The translations under genes and the position numbers were made by a program. From NCBI RefSeq assembly GCF_900446255.1, contig NZ_UIGI01000001.1, positions 3,746,763 through 3,810,762 of the forward strand: 64,000 bases of DNA, written 5' to 3'. The stretch is from Buttiauxella agrestis. Its GTDB lineage: Bacteria > Pseudomonadota > Gammaproteobacteria > Enterobacterales > Enterobacteriaceae. The notes beneath the pieces are model-generated. The model searched no databases and had not been told where the DNA came from. It saw only the letters and a program-made list of their open reading frames with translations. Positions 27,699 through 36,782 of the stretch are shown here, piece by piece (the first letter of the stretch is position 1; each line of letters starts with the position of its first letter).

Positions 27699-28514
27699 AT
27701 GGGTCTGCTATCGCGAATTACCGCATTGTTTTCAAGCCTTTCAACTCCCCATTATCCCTGGCCTGCTCTGGATATTGTTCTGCCCGGCGATCGCCATCTG
27801 CATCTGGTTGGCAGTATTCACATGGGCACGCGCGATATGTCGCCGCTGTCCGACAAGCTCATCGACAAACTAAGGGACGCGGATGCGCTGATTGTCGAAG
27901 CTGATATCACCCAAAGTGGTTCTCCTTTCCCGCAACAATCCAATGAGCTTCCTCTCGAACAGCGCTTGTCTGCCGAAAACTGGGCGCAAGTGGTGTCGTT
28001 AATTCAGGAACTGGATATTCCCCTGAGCCAGATTGAAACCCAACCCGCCTGGCAAATTGCGCTGGTGCTGCAAGCTCATCAGGCGCAGCGTCTGGGGTTA
28101 CGGGCGAATTACGGGATAGATTTTCAGATGCTGGAAGCGGCTAAAGCCATGGCAATCCCGGTGATCGAGCTTGAGGGCGCTGAACATCAGATTGATATTC
28201 TCACCCGTTTGCCCAATGGCGGAATGCCGCTGCTAACCGATACGTTGACCCACTGGCACACCAATGCGCGCCTGCTGCAAATGATGATTAGCTGGTGGCT
28301 GGAAACTCCGCCGCAGCGTGGGAATGTGGCACTGCCCAATACGTTTGGCGATGAGCTATACGATGTTCTTATGCATCGGCGTAATCTTGAGTGGCAACAT
28401 TTTTTGCAGCAGTTACCTGCCGGACGCTACGTCGTCGCCGTCGGTGCGCTACATCTTTATGGGGAGGGTAATTTGCCGGACCTATTGAAAAATGCCCCTA
28501 AAAAACGGGGATAA
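27699..28514 (+). CDS. ybaP: YbaP, TraB/GumN-family protein
   Basis: A 271-residue TraB/GumN-family protein, close in length to E. coli YbaP. Conserved blocks are HLHLVGSIHMGTRDMSPL (the GSIHMG motif with the putative metal-binding His), ADALIVEADI, YGIDFQMLEAAK followed by PVIELEGAEHQ, and the end GRYVVAVGALHLYGEGNLP. The family is related to TIKI-type metallohydrolases; the function of YbaP is unknown. In E. coli ybaP also lies between copA and ybaK, although ybaQ, normally next to it, is absent here. The sRNA gene chiX converges on its 3' end. Confidence 0.93.
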   Translation: MGLLSRITALFSSLSTPHYPWPALDIVLPGDRHLHLVGSIHMGTRDMSPLSDKLIDKLRDADALIVEADITQSGSPFPQQSNELPLEQRLSAENWAQVVSLIQELDIPLSQIETQPAWQIALVLQAHQAQRLGLRANYGIDFQMLEAAKAMAIPVIELEGAEHQIDILTRLPNGGMPLLTDTLTHWHTNARLLQMMISWWLETPPQRGNVALPNTFGDELYDVLMHRRNLEWQHFLQQLPAGRYVVAVGALHLYGEGNLPDLLKNAPKKRG

Positions 28515-28597
28515 AAAAACGGCCAATATCGCTATCGGCCCGTCAAAGAGGAATTTCTATATTGTTGTAATTATGCTGGTCGAATAAACAACCAGTT
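28513..28597 (-). ncRNA. chiX: ChiX small regulatory RNA
   Basis: On the minus strand, bases 28513-28552 read as the conserved 3' half of E. coli ChiX: GAAATTCCTCTTTGACGGGC, then a hairpin of the type GGCCGATAGCGATATTGGCC and a run of seven T. Upstream lies GCATAAT and an A/T-rich linker, then a 5' hairpin CTGGTTG/CGACCAG in place of the E. coli CCGTC/GACGG stem. The length of about 85 nt and the position between ybaP and ybaK, antisense to both, match E. coli. ChiX is an Hfq-bound sRNA that represses the chitoporin mRNA chiP and dpiBA; the CU-rich pairing region is intact. The 5' end is estimated from the hairpin; a -10-like GACAAT (minus strand) lies at 28603-28608. Confidence 0.9.
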
Positions 28598-28722
28598 CAA
28601 GAATTGTCGCTCAATGTGACGATTAACGCTATCACTATTAGCTGACAGTATAGTAATTAAAAAATATATTACTCAGCTTCATTATTTGTGCGTTTTACAG
28701 ACAAAAGCACTAAGAAGGTGAC

Positions 28723-29202
28723 ATGACACCCGCAGTAAAACTTCTCGAAAAAAACCGTGTTCCATTTCAGTTACATGCTTATGACCACGATCCGAGCGAA
28801 ACTAATTTTGGCGATGAGGCGGTGCGTAAACTCAGCCTCAATGCAGAGCAAGTGTACAAAACGCTGCTCGTGGCTATTAACGGTGATATGAAACATCTGG
28901 CGGTCGCCGTGACCCCTGTTTCCGGGCAGCTCGACTTAAAAAAAGTCGCTAAAGCGTTGGGCGCGAAAAAAGTGGATATGGCTGACCCCATGGTCGCGCA
29001 GCGGATTACCGGCTATCTGGTTGGCGGCATCAGCCCGCTGGGGCAGAAAAAACTGCTGCCTACGGTTATTGACGCTGCGGCTCAGGCATTTTCGTCAATC
29101 TATGTTTCAGGCGGCAAGCGTGGGCTGGATATCGAACTGGCTGCGGCCGATCTGGCAAAACTGCTGAAGGCTACTTTTGCCGAAATAGCCCGCCGCGATT
29201 AA
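28723..29202 (+). CDS. ybaK: YbaK, Cys-tRNA(Pro)/Cys-tRNA(Cys) deacylase
   Basis: A 159-residue protein of the same length as E. coli YbaK and near-identical in its core blocks ([70 protein letters not shown]). It is a single-domain trans-editing enzyme that hydrolyses Cys mischarged on tRNA(Pro) by ProRS. The conserved Lys of KKVAKA and the [10 protein letters not shown] loop form the substrate site. It is monocistronic, with chiX divergent upstream and an ERIC element starting six bases after its stop. Confidence 0.97.
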   Translation: MTPAVKLLEKNRVPFQLHAYDHDPSETNFGDEAVRKLSLNAEQVYKTLLVAINGDMKHLAVAVTPVSGQLDLKKVAKALGAKKVDMADPMVAQRITGYLVGGISPLGQKKLLPTVIDAAAQAFSSIYVSGGKRGLDIELAAADLAKLLKATFAEIARRD

Positions 29203-29207
29203 CGGTT

Positions 29208-29334
29208 TATACCCAAAATAATTCGAGTTGCAGGAAGGCGGCGACGCAGTGAATCCCCGGGAGCTTACTTAAGTAAGTGACTGGGGTGAGCGAGGAAAGC
29301 CAACGCACATGCAACTTGAAGTATGACGGGTATA
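29208..29334. repeat. ERIC element, full length (127 bp)
   Basis: Terminal inverted ends TATACCC and GGGTATA enclose the classic enterobacterial repetitive intergenic consensus, including GTGAATCCCC-GGGAGCTTAC and AAGTAAGTGACTGGGGTGAG in the core. The length of exactly 127 bp equals the standard element. It lies between ybaK and the AraC-type gene. Confidence 0.95.
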
Positions 29335-29410
29335 CTCCTCCTAAAAGAGCAATTTCAGTCAGGACGGCGCAACGAGTGACTGGCAAAGTGAATGCCTTGA
29401 GGGAGGAACA

Positions 29411-30298
29411 ATGAAAAAAGACAGACACCAGCTTTACGCCCGACGTTTTGAGCAAGTATTTGCCTATATTGAACAGCATCTTGATAGCCCGTTAACCGTC
29501 GAGCAACTGAGCGAAGTGGCCTGTTTTTCGCGTTTTCATTTCCATCGGCAATTCAGTCAATTCTGCGGCATCAGTATTAGCCGTTACGTCACGTTAATGC
29601 GGCTGAAACGAGCCTCTTTCCGGTTGGTGAGCCATCCGCAGGAAAGAGTGATTAATATTGCCCTGGATGCCGGATTTGAAAATCCTGAATCATTTTCCCG
29701 TGCCTTCAAAAACACTTTCGGCCTGACCCCCGGCGAGTTCCGCAAAGATCCCGTGTGGGTTGACTGGCAAGTACATTTTCAATTTCCCGGACGGGAAAAT
29801 CAGCAGAGGTTAGAAAATATGGACGTGAAAATTATTACTGTCGAACCGATGGATGTCGCGGTGCTGGAACATCTTGGCGACCCGATGCGCGTCAATAATA
29901 CGGTCGCAAGTTTTATCGAATGGCGCAAAGAATCAGGGCTTTCGGACTACCTCACGCAAGGAACGTACGGTGTGCCTTACAGCGATCCCGCCACTACGCC
30001 GGGTGAAGAGTTTCGTTTTGATGTGTGTGGCGAGCTAATCCCGGAGGCTAACGGCCTGGTGCCTGAAAATCCACAGGGCGTTATCAGCAAAAAGCTGCCC
30101 GGTGGGCGTTGTGCGGTGGTTCGGCATGTTGGCGCTTATGAGCGAATCAGCGATAGCGTTTACTATCTTTACCGCCAGTGGTTGCCAAACAGCGGTGAGG
30201 AGTTGCGTGATTTCCCGGTCTATTTCCGCTACCTGGAACTGGATAAAAACCACCCGGAACATGCGCAGCAGACGGATATTTTGTTGCCGTTGAAATAA
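29411..30298 (+). CDS. AraC-family regulator with GyrI-like ligand domain
   Basis: A 295-residue two-domain regulator. Residues about 8-110 form the AraC/XylS DNA-binding domain with two helix-turn-helix units (LTVEQLSEVACFSRFHFHRQ; VINIALDAGFENPESFSRAF) and the signature end FGLTPGEFRK. Residues about 135-290 form a GyrI/SOUL-like small-molecule domain (DVKIITVEPMDVAVLEHLGD, GGRCAVVRHVGAYERI, DILLPLK). This is the Rob/SbmC architecture with the reader at the N-terminus. A strong ribosome site (GGAGG) precedes the ATG. The ligand and targets are unknown, and E. coli has no gene at this position, so it is an addition here. Confidence 0.88.
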   Translation: MKKDRHQLYARRFEQVFAYIEQHLDSPLTVEQLSEVACFSRFHFHRQFSQFCGISISRYVTLMRLKRASFRLVSHPQERVINIALDAGFENPESFSRAFKNTFGLTPGEFRKDPVWVDWQVHFQFPGRENQQRLENMDVKIITVEPMDVAVLEHLGDPMRVNNTVASFIEWRKESGLSDYLTQGTYGVPYSDPATTPGEEFRFDVCGELIPEANGLVPENPQGVISKKLPGGRCAVVRHVGAYERISDSVYYLYRQWLPNSGEELRDFPVYFRYLELDKNHPEHAQQTDILLPLK

Positions 30299-30302
30299 TT
30301 CG

Positions 30303-30382
30303 CCCTCACCCTAACCCTCTCCCCCAGGAGAGGGGATCACTTCTTTACTCCCTCTCCTGGGGGAGAGGGCCGGGGTGAGGGG
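30303..30382. repeat. GC-rich palindromic repeat (copy 1), between convergent genes
   Basis: Left arm CCCTCACCCTAACCCTCTCC... (30303-30334) and right arm CCCTCTCCTGGGGGAGAGGG... (30350-30381) are largely complementary. The element lies between the araC-type gene and ushA and probably terminates both. Related copies lie at 35325-35407 and 38649-38699. Confidence 0.85.
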
Positions 30383-30387
30383 AAAAC

Positions 30388-32040
30388 CTACTGCCAGCTC
30401 ACCTCGCTTTTCGGCTCGAAAGCATTTACATCGAGCGGAGAATTCTTCTCGATGTACTGTTTCAGCACTTCTGCATCCACAAAACCGGTGTTTACGTAAC
30501 CCGGTTTTTTATCAATAGCCGGATAACCATCACCACCGGAGGCGTTAAAGTTTAGCGTCGCCATACGGTAGGTTTTTGCCGGGTCAATCGGTTCACCTTT
30601 GATTTTCAAATCTTGCAGACCCGCAGCGGTTGCCACAAAGCTGACGTTCGCGAACTGAGGATAGGCGCCAGAATCAGGTTTTTTCTGCGCTACCGCACTC
30701 AGATAATCCGTCGCTTCTTTACCGGTCATATCGGTATAAACCACCGTGTTGCCAAACGGTTGAACCTTGAGGACATCTTTATACGTGATGTCGCCCGCTT
30801 CAATCGAATCGCGAATACCACCGCCGCTCATTACCGCGAAATCAGCACCGGTACGGTCCATTTGTGCCGCCAGCAGCAGACGCGCCAGGTTAGTTTGTAC
30901 GAAACGCACTTTGCTGCGATCCCCTTCCAGGTGGCCGTTTACGCTACCCACTTTTACGTTCAGTTGCGCCTGACCTTTGTTCTGGAATGGCGTCAGCAAG
31001 GAGAGCATTTGCTGGTTTTCCGGGATTTGTGGCGTGTAGAGCACGCGCTCACTTTCCCCGTTATCGTAGGTGATTTTCTTTTTCAGGTTGATAGGGATCA
31101 GCTGGTAATGCACCAGTTTCATCTCGCCGTTACGGAATTCGAAATCCGCGCGGCCCACATATTTACCCCACTCGTGCGCCTGAACAATCCAGATGCCGTT
31201 TTGCTGGTCTGGTGCACATGGCGTACCCGGCACGTAATCAACCTGCTTTTTGTTTTCCGCTGCCATACAGACCGGGTTTTGCGAATGCCCGCCGACAATC
31301 ATCGTCAGCGCACCCGCAGGCAGGCTACGAGCCATCTCGACATCGCCTGGCGCGTTTGAACCATGATCGCCATTATCGTAGTGACCCATGTGCGTTGCGG
31401 CGATCAGCACGTCCGGTTTTTCAGTGGATTGCAGTTCCTGAATCACCAGTTTTGCTTCGTCAGCCGGTTTACGGAATTCGATATCGGTGAAGTTTTCCGG
31501 ATTACCAATTTTCGCCGTGTCGTCGGTGGTTAAACCGATAACGGCGATTTTAATGCCCTGCGGCTTGAAAATAGCCCACGGTTTAAACAGACGCTCTCCG
31601 GTGCTTTTCTGGTAAATGTTGGCCGAAAGCAGCGGGAATTTTGCCCATTTTTCCTGTTGGCGTAAAACCGTCAGCGGCTTGTCGAACTCGTGGTTGCCGA
31701 TAGCCATCGCATCGTAACCAATCAGGTTCATGCCACGGAAATCAGGTTCCGCATCTTGCAAATCGGACTCAGGAACGCCGGTGTTAATATCCCCCCCGGA
31801 CAGCAACAGCACGCTGCCGCCCTTTTCTGCCACCTCTTTACGAATGCTATCCACCAGAGTTTTTTGTGCTGCCAGGCCATATTCAGCGTGTTCATTACGC
31901 CAGAAATGACCGTGGTGATCGTTGGTGTGCAAAATGGTGATGTTATAAGTTTTATCTTTTTCCCAGGCCAGTGCAGATGCGCTGGTTAAGCTGACTGCCA
32001 TTAGCAACGCGGTGGTCACCCCTTTCACTACGAACTTCAT
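30388..32040 (-). CDS. ushA: UshA, periplasmic UDP-sugar hydrolase / 5'-nucleotidase
   Basis: A 550-residue enzyme, equal in length to E. coli UshA. A signal peptide (MKFVVKGVTTALLMAVSLTSASALA) is followed by the calcineurin-like metal site motifs ILHTNDHHGHF, GGDINTG, GNHEFDKPL, ATHMGHYDNGDHG and VGGHSQNPVC. The C-terminal substrate domain contains RFVQTNLARLL, AVMSGGGIRDSIE and FNASGGDGYP. It hydrolyses UDP-glucose and 5'-nucleotides in the periplasm to supply nucleosides and sugar phosphates. It converges on the AraC-type gene and is divergent from fsr, as in the E. coli neighbourhood. Confidence 0.98.
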   Translation of the reverse strand: MKFVVKGVTTALLMAVSLTSASALAWEKDKTYNITILHTNDHHGHFWRNEHAEYGLAAQKTLVDSIRKEVAEKGGSVLLLSGGDINTGVPESDLQDAEPDFRGMNLIGYDAMAIGNHEFDKPLTVLRQQEKWAKFPLLSANIYQKSTGERLFKPWAIFKPQGIKIAVIGLTTDDTAKIGNPENFTDIEFRKPADEAKLVIQELQSTEKPDVLIAATHMGHYDNGDHGSNAPGDVEMARSLPAGALTMIVGGHSQNPVCMAAENKKQVDYVPGTPCAPDQQNGIWIVQAHEWGKYVGRADFEFRNGEMKLVHYQLIPINLKKKITYDNGESERVLYTPQIPENQQMLSLLTPFQNKGQAQLNVKVGSVNGHLEGDRSKVRFVQTNLARLLLAAQMDRTGADFAVMSGGGIRDSIEAGDITYKDVLKVQPFGNTVVYTDMTGKEATDYLSAVAQKKPDSGAYPQFANVSFVATAAGLQDLKIKGEPIDPAKTYRMATLNFNASGGDGYPAIDKKPGYVNTGFVDAEVLKQYIEKNSPLDVNAFEPKSEVSWQ

Positions 32041-32229
32041 CGCAAATCTCCATATTTAATAAATGCTTTCGCACCAATAGCAGAACCCTACTAGCATAGA
32101 CAAATAACTTTTCACTCTTGTGACTTTCTTCGTCCCTTTCCTGCAGGTATGTTAGCGGGGTAATGATTTCCTACGGTTCCATCAGTGAACTGGGTTAAAA
32201 AACAATCAATTCAATAATTACAGGTATTT

Positions 32230-33438
32230 ATGGCAATCTCGGAACAAACTCTCGCGTCAACGGAGCCGCAAAAGGCTCGCACCGCGTTTGGCATTCTGGG
32301 GGCAATTAGCCTCTCCCATTTGCTCAACGATATGATTCAGTCGCTTATTCTGGCGCTCTACCCGCTGCTACAAAGCGAGTTTTCGCTAAGCTTTGTGCAA
32401 ATTGGGATGATCACGCTCACCTTCCAGGTGACATCATCGCTACTCCAGCCGGTGGTAGGATACTACACCGACAAATACCCGATGCCGTGGTCGTTGCCGA
32501 TTGGTATGTGCTTCACACTTTGCGGCCTGGTTATCCTCGCCATGGCGGGCAGTTTCCCGATGGTGCTGCTGGCGGCGGGTCTTGTTGGCACAGGCTCATC
32601 GGTATTCCACCCGGAATCTTCCCGCGTGGCTCGTATGGCATCCGGTGGCCGTCATGGCCTTGCGCAGTCACTCTTCCAGGTGGGCGGCAACTTTGGTAGC
32701 TCGTTAGGGCCATTGCTGGCTGCGCTGATTATCGCGCCATACGGTAAAGGTAACGTCGGCTGGTTCGTGCTCGCAGCCCTGCTGGCGATTATCGTGTTGT
32801 TGCAAATCAGCCGTTGGTACGCCGCACAGCATCGTATGACGAAGGGCAAAACTGCCGCTCCGGTGGCGAACCCGCTACCGCGCAAGAAAGTGATTCAGGC
32901 GGTGTCTGTTTTACTGGTGCTGATTTTCTCTAAGTATTTTTATATGGCGAGTATCAGCAGCTATTACACCTTCTACCTGATGCACAAATTTGGTTTGTCG
33001 GTGCAAAATGCCCAGTTCCATCTGTTTGCCTTCCTGTTTGCGGTAGCGGCGGGGACGGTTATTGGCGGGCCGGTTGGGGATAAGATTGGCCGTAAATACG
33101 TGATTTGGGGTTCAATTCTTGGCGTCGCACCATTCACCCTGTTCTTGCCGTATGTCTCCCTGGAATGGACGGGGATTCTGACGGTGATCATCGGCTTTAT
33201 TCTTGCCTCTGCATTTTCGGCCATTCTGGTTTATGCGCAAGAGCTAATGCCTGGACGTATCGGCATGGTTTCCGGGCTGTTCTTCGGCTTTGCGTTTGGT
33301 ATGGGTGGCTTGGGGGCCGCGGTACTGGGCCTGGTTGCCGACCATACAAGTATCGAATTAGTCTATAAAATATGTGCTTTCCTGCCACTTCTCGGCATAT
33401 TGACCATATTCCTGCCTGACTATCGTCATAAGTCATAG
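32230..33438 (+). CDS. fsr: Fsr, fosmidomycin-resistance MFS transporter
   Basis: A 402-residue major facilitator protein with about 12 membrane segments. Typical blocks are SLSHLLNDMIQSLILALYPL, GYYTDKYPMPWSLPIGMC, GTGSSVFHPESSRVARMASG, QSLFQVGGNFGSSLGPLLA and GGPVGDKIGRKYVIWGSILG. The sequence follows E. coli Fsr closely. When overexpressed in E. coli, Fsr exports fosmidomycin; the physiological substrate is uncertain. It is divergent from ushA and followed by ybaL on the same strand. Confidence 0.96.
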   Translation: MAISEQTLASTEPQKARTAFGILGAISLSHLLNDMIQSLILALYPLLQSEFSLSFVQIGMITLTFQVTSSLLQPVVGYYTDKYPMPWSLPIGMCFTLCGLVILAMAGSFPMVLLAAGLVGTGSSVFHPESSRVARMASGGRHGLAQSLFQVGGNFGSSLGPLLAALIIAPYGKGNVGWFVLAALLAIIVLLQISRWYAAQHRMTKGKTAAPVANPLPRKKVIQAVSVLLVLIFSKYFYMASISSYYTFYLMHKFGLSVQNAQFHLFAFLFAVAAGTVIGGPVGDKIGRKYVIWGSILGVAPFTLFLPYVSLEWTGILTVIIGFILASAFSAILVYAQELMPGRIGMVSGLFFGFAFGMGGLGAAVLGLVADHTSIELVYKICAFLPLLGILTIFLPDYRHKS

Positions 33439-33442
33439 TTAT

Positions 33443-33469
33443 AAGGGCCGGAGAAACTCTCTGGCCCTT
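33443..33469 (+). terminator. Hairpin after fsr
   Basis: AAGGGCC (33443-33449) pairs with GGCCCTT (33463-33469), extended by an inner GAGA/TCTC pairing, just after the fsr stop. There is no T-run, so termination is probable but unproven. Confidence 0.5.
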
Positions 33470-33661
33470 CACCACCTACACATTCCGCCAGACCTTTCCT
33501 AAATTAAACGTACAAAACACCCGTCAGGCACCTATTTTTGTCTAAATGCGCCTTTTCTAAAGAAACTATCTATTTAACACACACATCGTTTAAAAAATTG
33601 TCATAAACTAAATGTTATATTTTGGACATATTGGATCTGATTAACCTCGAAAGGAGACGGA

Positions 33662-35320
33662 ATGCATCACGCCACCCCGCTTATCACCACCATTGTCGGC
33701 GGCCTGGTACTGGCCTTTTTGCTCGGTATGCTCGCCAACAAACTTCGTATATCACCCTTGGTGGGCTATTTATTAGCTGGGGTACTGGCCGGCCCTTTTA
33801 CGCCAGGCTTTGTCGCAGATACTAAACTGGCGCCCGAATTAGCTGAACTGGGCGTTATCTTGCTGATGTTTGGCGTCGGTTTGCATTTCTCTCTGAAGGA
33901 TTTGATGGCGGTAAAGGCCATCGCCATTCCCGGCGCTATCGCCCAAATTGCTGTGGCGACGCTGTTGGGTATGGCGCTTTCATCGCTGATGGGTTGGTCG
34001 CTGATGACCGGCATCGTGTTTGGCCTGTGTCTTTCCACCGCCAGTACCGTGGTGCTGCTACGCGCCCTTGAGGAACGGCAATTAATCGACAGCCAGCGCG
34101 GTCAAATCGCTATTGGCTGGCTGATTGTTGAAGATCTGGTGATGGTGCTGACCCTGGTTCTGCTGCCCGCCGTTGCCGGAATGATGGAAAAAGGTGACGT
34201 GGGCCTCGCGACCTTATCGCTCGATATGGGTTTAACCATCGGCAAAGTCGTGGCGTTTATTGCGATTATGCTGATTGTTGGCCGCCGCCTGGTGCCGTGG
34301 ATTCTGGCGCGAAGTGCTGCAACCGGTTCGCGCGAGCTGTTCACTCTGGCGGTTCTGGCGCTGGCGCTGGGTATCGCTTTTGGCGCTGTTGAACTGTTTG
34401 ATGTTTCCTTTGCACTCGGTGCGTTCTTCGCCGGTATGGTGCTCAACGAATCTGAACTCAGCCACCGCGCGGCGCACGACACGCTGCCGCTGCGCGACGC
34501 GTTCGCGGTGCTGTTCTTTGTTTCGGTCGGAATGTTATTCGACCCGATGATTTTGATTCAGGAACCGCTCGCCGTGCTGGGCACCGTGGCGATTATCGTA
34601 TTTGGTAAATCCCTCGCCGCATTCCTCCTGGTACGCCTGTTCGGCCACTCGCAACGTACCGCATTAACCGTCGCCACCAGCCTTGCGCAGATTGGCGAGT
34701 TCGCCTTTATTCTCGCAGGCCTGGGCATGGCGTTGAATCTGCTGCCACAAACCGGGCAAAATCTGGTGCTGGCCGGGGCGATTCTGTCGATTATGCTCAA
34801 CCCGATTTTGTTTGTGATTCTTGAGCGCTACCTGGCTAAAACGGAAACGCTGGAAGAGCAGACGCTGGAAGAGGCTATCGAAGACGAGAAGCAAATTCCG
34901 GTCGATATTTGCAATCATGCCCTGCTGGTTGGGTTTGGGCGTGTGGGGAGTTTGCTGGGCGAGAAATTAATGGCGCAGGGCATTCCACTGGTGGTGATTG
35001 AAACCTCCCGCAGCCGCGTTGATGAACTGCGTGAGCGCGGGATTCGGGCGGTGCTGGGAAATGCGGCCAATGAAGAGATCATGAATCTTGCGCATCTTGA
35101 TTGCGCCCGCTGGTTATTGCTGACCATCCCCAACGGTTACGAAGCCGGTGAAATCGTCGCGACTGCTCGCACCAAATGCCCGGACATCGAGATTATTGCC
35201 CGCGCGCATTATGACGACGAAGTAGATTACATTACCGAACGCGGCGCCAATCGGGTGGTGATGGGTGAGCGTGAAATCGCGAATACGATGATGGGGTTGT
35301 TGCATAAGCCGGTGGTGTGA
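33662..35320 (+). CDS. ybaL: YbaL, CPA2-family cation/proton antiporter with RCK domain
   Basis: A 552-residue KefB/KefC-related protein. The N-terminal membrane domain (about residues 1-390) begins HATPLITTIVGGLVLAFLLG and includes LVGYLLAGVLAGPFTPGF, LGVILLMFGVGLHFS and TASTVVLLRALEERQ. The C-terminal TrkA-N (RCK) domain (from about 418) has the nucleotide-binding glycine motif LLVGFGRVGSLLGEKL. E. coli YbaL is 558 residues and is an orphan member of the family, thought to move K+ or Na+ against H+. It lies between fsr and the convergent gsk, the E. coli order. Confidence 0.95.
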   Translation: MHHATPLITTIVGGLVLAFLLGMLANKLRISPLVGYLLAGVLAGPFTPGFVADTKLAPELAELGVILLMFGVGLHFSLKDLMAVKAIAIPGAIAQIAVATLLGMALSSLMGWSLMTGIVFGLCLSTASTVVLLRALEERQLIDSQRGQIAIGWLIVEDLVMVLTLVLLPAVAGMMEKGDVGLATLSLDMGLTIGKVVAFIAIMLIVGRRLVPWILARSAATGSRELFTLAVLALALGIAFGAVELFDVSFALGAFFAGMVLNESELSHRAAHDTLPLRDAFAVLFFVSVGMLFDPMILIQEPLAVLGTVAIIVFGKSLAAFLLVRLFGHSQRTALTVATSLAQIGEFAFILAGLGMALNLLPQTGQNLVLAGAILSIMLNPILFVILERYLAKTETLEEQTLEEAIEDEKQIPVDICNHALLVGFGRVGSLLGEKLMAQGIPLVVIETSRSRVDELRERGIRAVLGNAANEEIMNLAHLDCARWLLLTIPNGYEAGEIVATARTKCPDIEIIARAHYDDEVDYITERGANRVVMGEREIANTMMGLLHKPVV

Positions 35321-35324
35321 GTTC

Positions 35325-35407
35325 CCCCTCATCCCGACCTTCTCCCATAGGGAGGAAGGGGAAAACCGTACAGTTCCCTCTCCTGGGGGAGAGGGTTAGG
35401 GTGAGAG
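35325..35407. repeat. GC-rich palindromic repeat (copy 2), between ybaL and gsk
   Basis: CCCTCATCCCGACCTTCTCC... on the left and CCCTCTCCTGGGGGAGAGGG then TTAGGGTGAGAG on the right. This is a diverged copy of the element at 30303-30382, again between convergent genes where it can act as a bidirectional terminator. Confidence 0.8.
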
Positions 35408-35414
35408 CGTTTAA

Positions 35415-36719
35415 TTAACGCTCCCAGTAAGACTCTTCTAAGCTATCTTCGCGCTCTGGCAGACCACGCGTCAGGCGCGGAGAGTGCTGATTCAGCACCT
35501 GATAACTCACGCGGTTAGCGTATTTACACACCTGAGCCAAAGACGAATAGGTCAGCCACGTAAACTGGTGTTTGCTGGAATTAGGCACGTTGGAGCGGTG
35601 ATAGTTATTCGCCGTAATATCATGCAGCAGTGCCGCCAGTGCGCCATCGCCCGCGCCATTGGTGTTCATGATTTTCTCAGGCCCGCCCATGTATGGCGCA
35701 ATGTGCGAGAAAATACGCATCGGGTTCTGGCAATCTTTATGGCGCATCGCACGGCTAAATTCGTACTGGTTAAACTCAGCAATCGCGCCCGGCAGCAATG
35801 GATGCTGGGTGGTGCGTTTTGCTGATTCTTCAGTAAAGGCCGCCATATATAAGCCCACAGGTCCGGCGGTACAGAGCACTAAATCAACCCAATCCAGCGC
35901 TTTATCAGCCGCCAGCAGCGGGTCGTTTTCGCCCGTAAGCGCCAGCCCTTCTTCTTCGTTCATCGCCAGAATAGAGACGTGTTCCTTGAGGAACGCCTGC
36001 CACCACTCCGGGTTTTCCGCGATAACGTATTTTGTGCCGAGCGTCAGCACCACCGGAACGTTGTACTTTTTCGCATACGCGATGGCCTGCATGGTGGCTT
36101 CCGGCATCGGCTCGCCATCTTTGCAGCGCACCAGATAGGAAGTCAGAACCAGCGCAGACGCGCCAGCGATCACCTCTTCCGGGATGCTCTCGGCGCGAAG
36201 CTGATTCATGTGGCCAGGGCTTATCGCAAATGTCCGTTCGCCCTGCTCGCCAATCAGCGTAAAACAGCGGCCAATCGCGCCATTCACGCCTTGCAGGTAG
36301 TTGAGATCGGTACGGCTGGAGGTGTTGCAGAGGTAGCGGTAGGCATAGCTACCAATTTCGATATTGCTGCACATCACGCCCAGCAAAACGGAGCGATCGT
36401 CGGCTAATACCGAATAGTTGTGCATGGTGTTGCCAATGGTGCCACCGGCAAACTGGTGAGTGATCAGATCTTTTTTCACCAGTTCCTGATACAGCGCTTC
36501 TGCAACATCATCTTCAATCACCAGCGAGTGACCGAAACTCAAACCGTAACGATGAACAAACGCATCATCGACTTTGGCTTCGATATCGACCAGCGTTTGG
36601 TCTATCCCGACTATCCAGGAAGTTCCTGTCTCGTTTTCAGGCTGAACCTGTTGCAATAATGGATCGCGCGCGTTTACAGGGAAATAGTGTTTGGATTTAC
36701 GTTTGCCGGGAAATTTCAT
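35415..36719 (-). CDS. gsk: Gsk, inosine-guanosine kinase
   Basis: A 434-residue PfkB-family nucleoside kinase. I chose the start giving MKFPGKRKSKHYFPVNARDP, which matches the E. coli N-terminus; an ATG four codons upstream is the alternative. Conserved blocks include VGIDQTLVDIEAKVD, HQFAGGTIGNTMHNYSVLAD, the anion-hole motif NTNGAGDGALAALLHD and the end SPRLTRGLPEREDSLEESYW. It phosphorylates inosine and guanosine in purine salvage. In E. coli aes lies between gsk and hemH; here only about 60 bases separate them, so aes is missing. Confidence 0.97.
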   Translation of the reverse strand: MKFPGKRKSKHYFPVNARDPLLQQVQPENETGTSWIVGIDQTLVDIEAKVDDAFVHRYGLSFGHSLVIEDDVAEALYQELVKKDLITHQFAGGTIGNTMHNYSVLADDRSVLLGVMCSNIEIGSYAYRYLCNTSSRTDLNYLQGVNGAIGRCFTLIGEQGERTFAISPGHMNQLRAESIPEEVIAGASALVLTSYLVRCKDGEPMPEATMQAIAYAKKYNVPVVLTLGTKYVIAENPEWWQAFLKEHVSILAMNEEEGLALTGENDPLLAADKALDWVDLVLCTAGPVGLYMAAFTEESAKRTTQHPLLPGAIAEFNQYEFSRAMRHKDCQNPMRIFSHIAPYMGGPEKIMNTNGAGDGALAALLHDITANNYHRSNVPNSSKHQFTWLTYSSLAQVCKYANRVSYQVLNQHSPRLTRGLPEREDSLEESYWER

Positions 36720-36782
36720 GATGTTGTTCAAAAGTCGCTAATCAGGCCGGAAATGGTAGCACATTAACGGCCCTAAGCGAGA

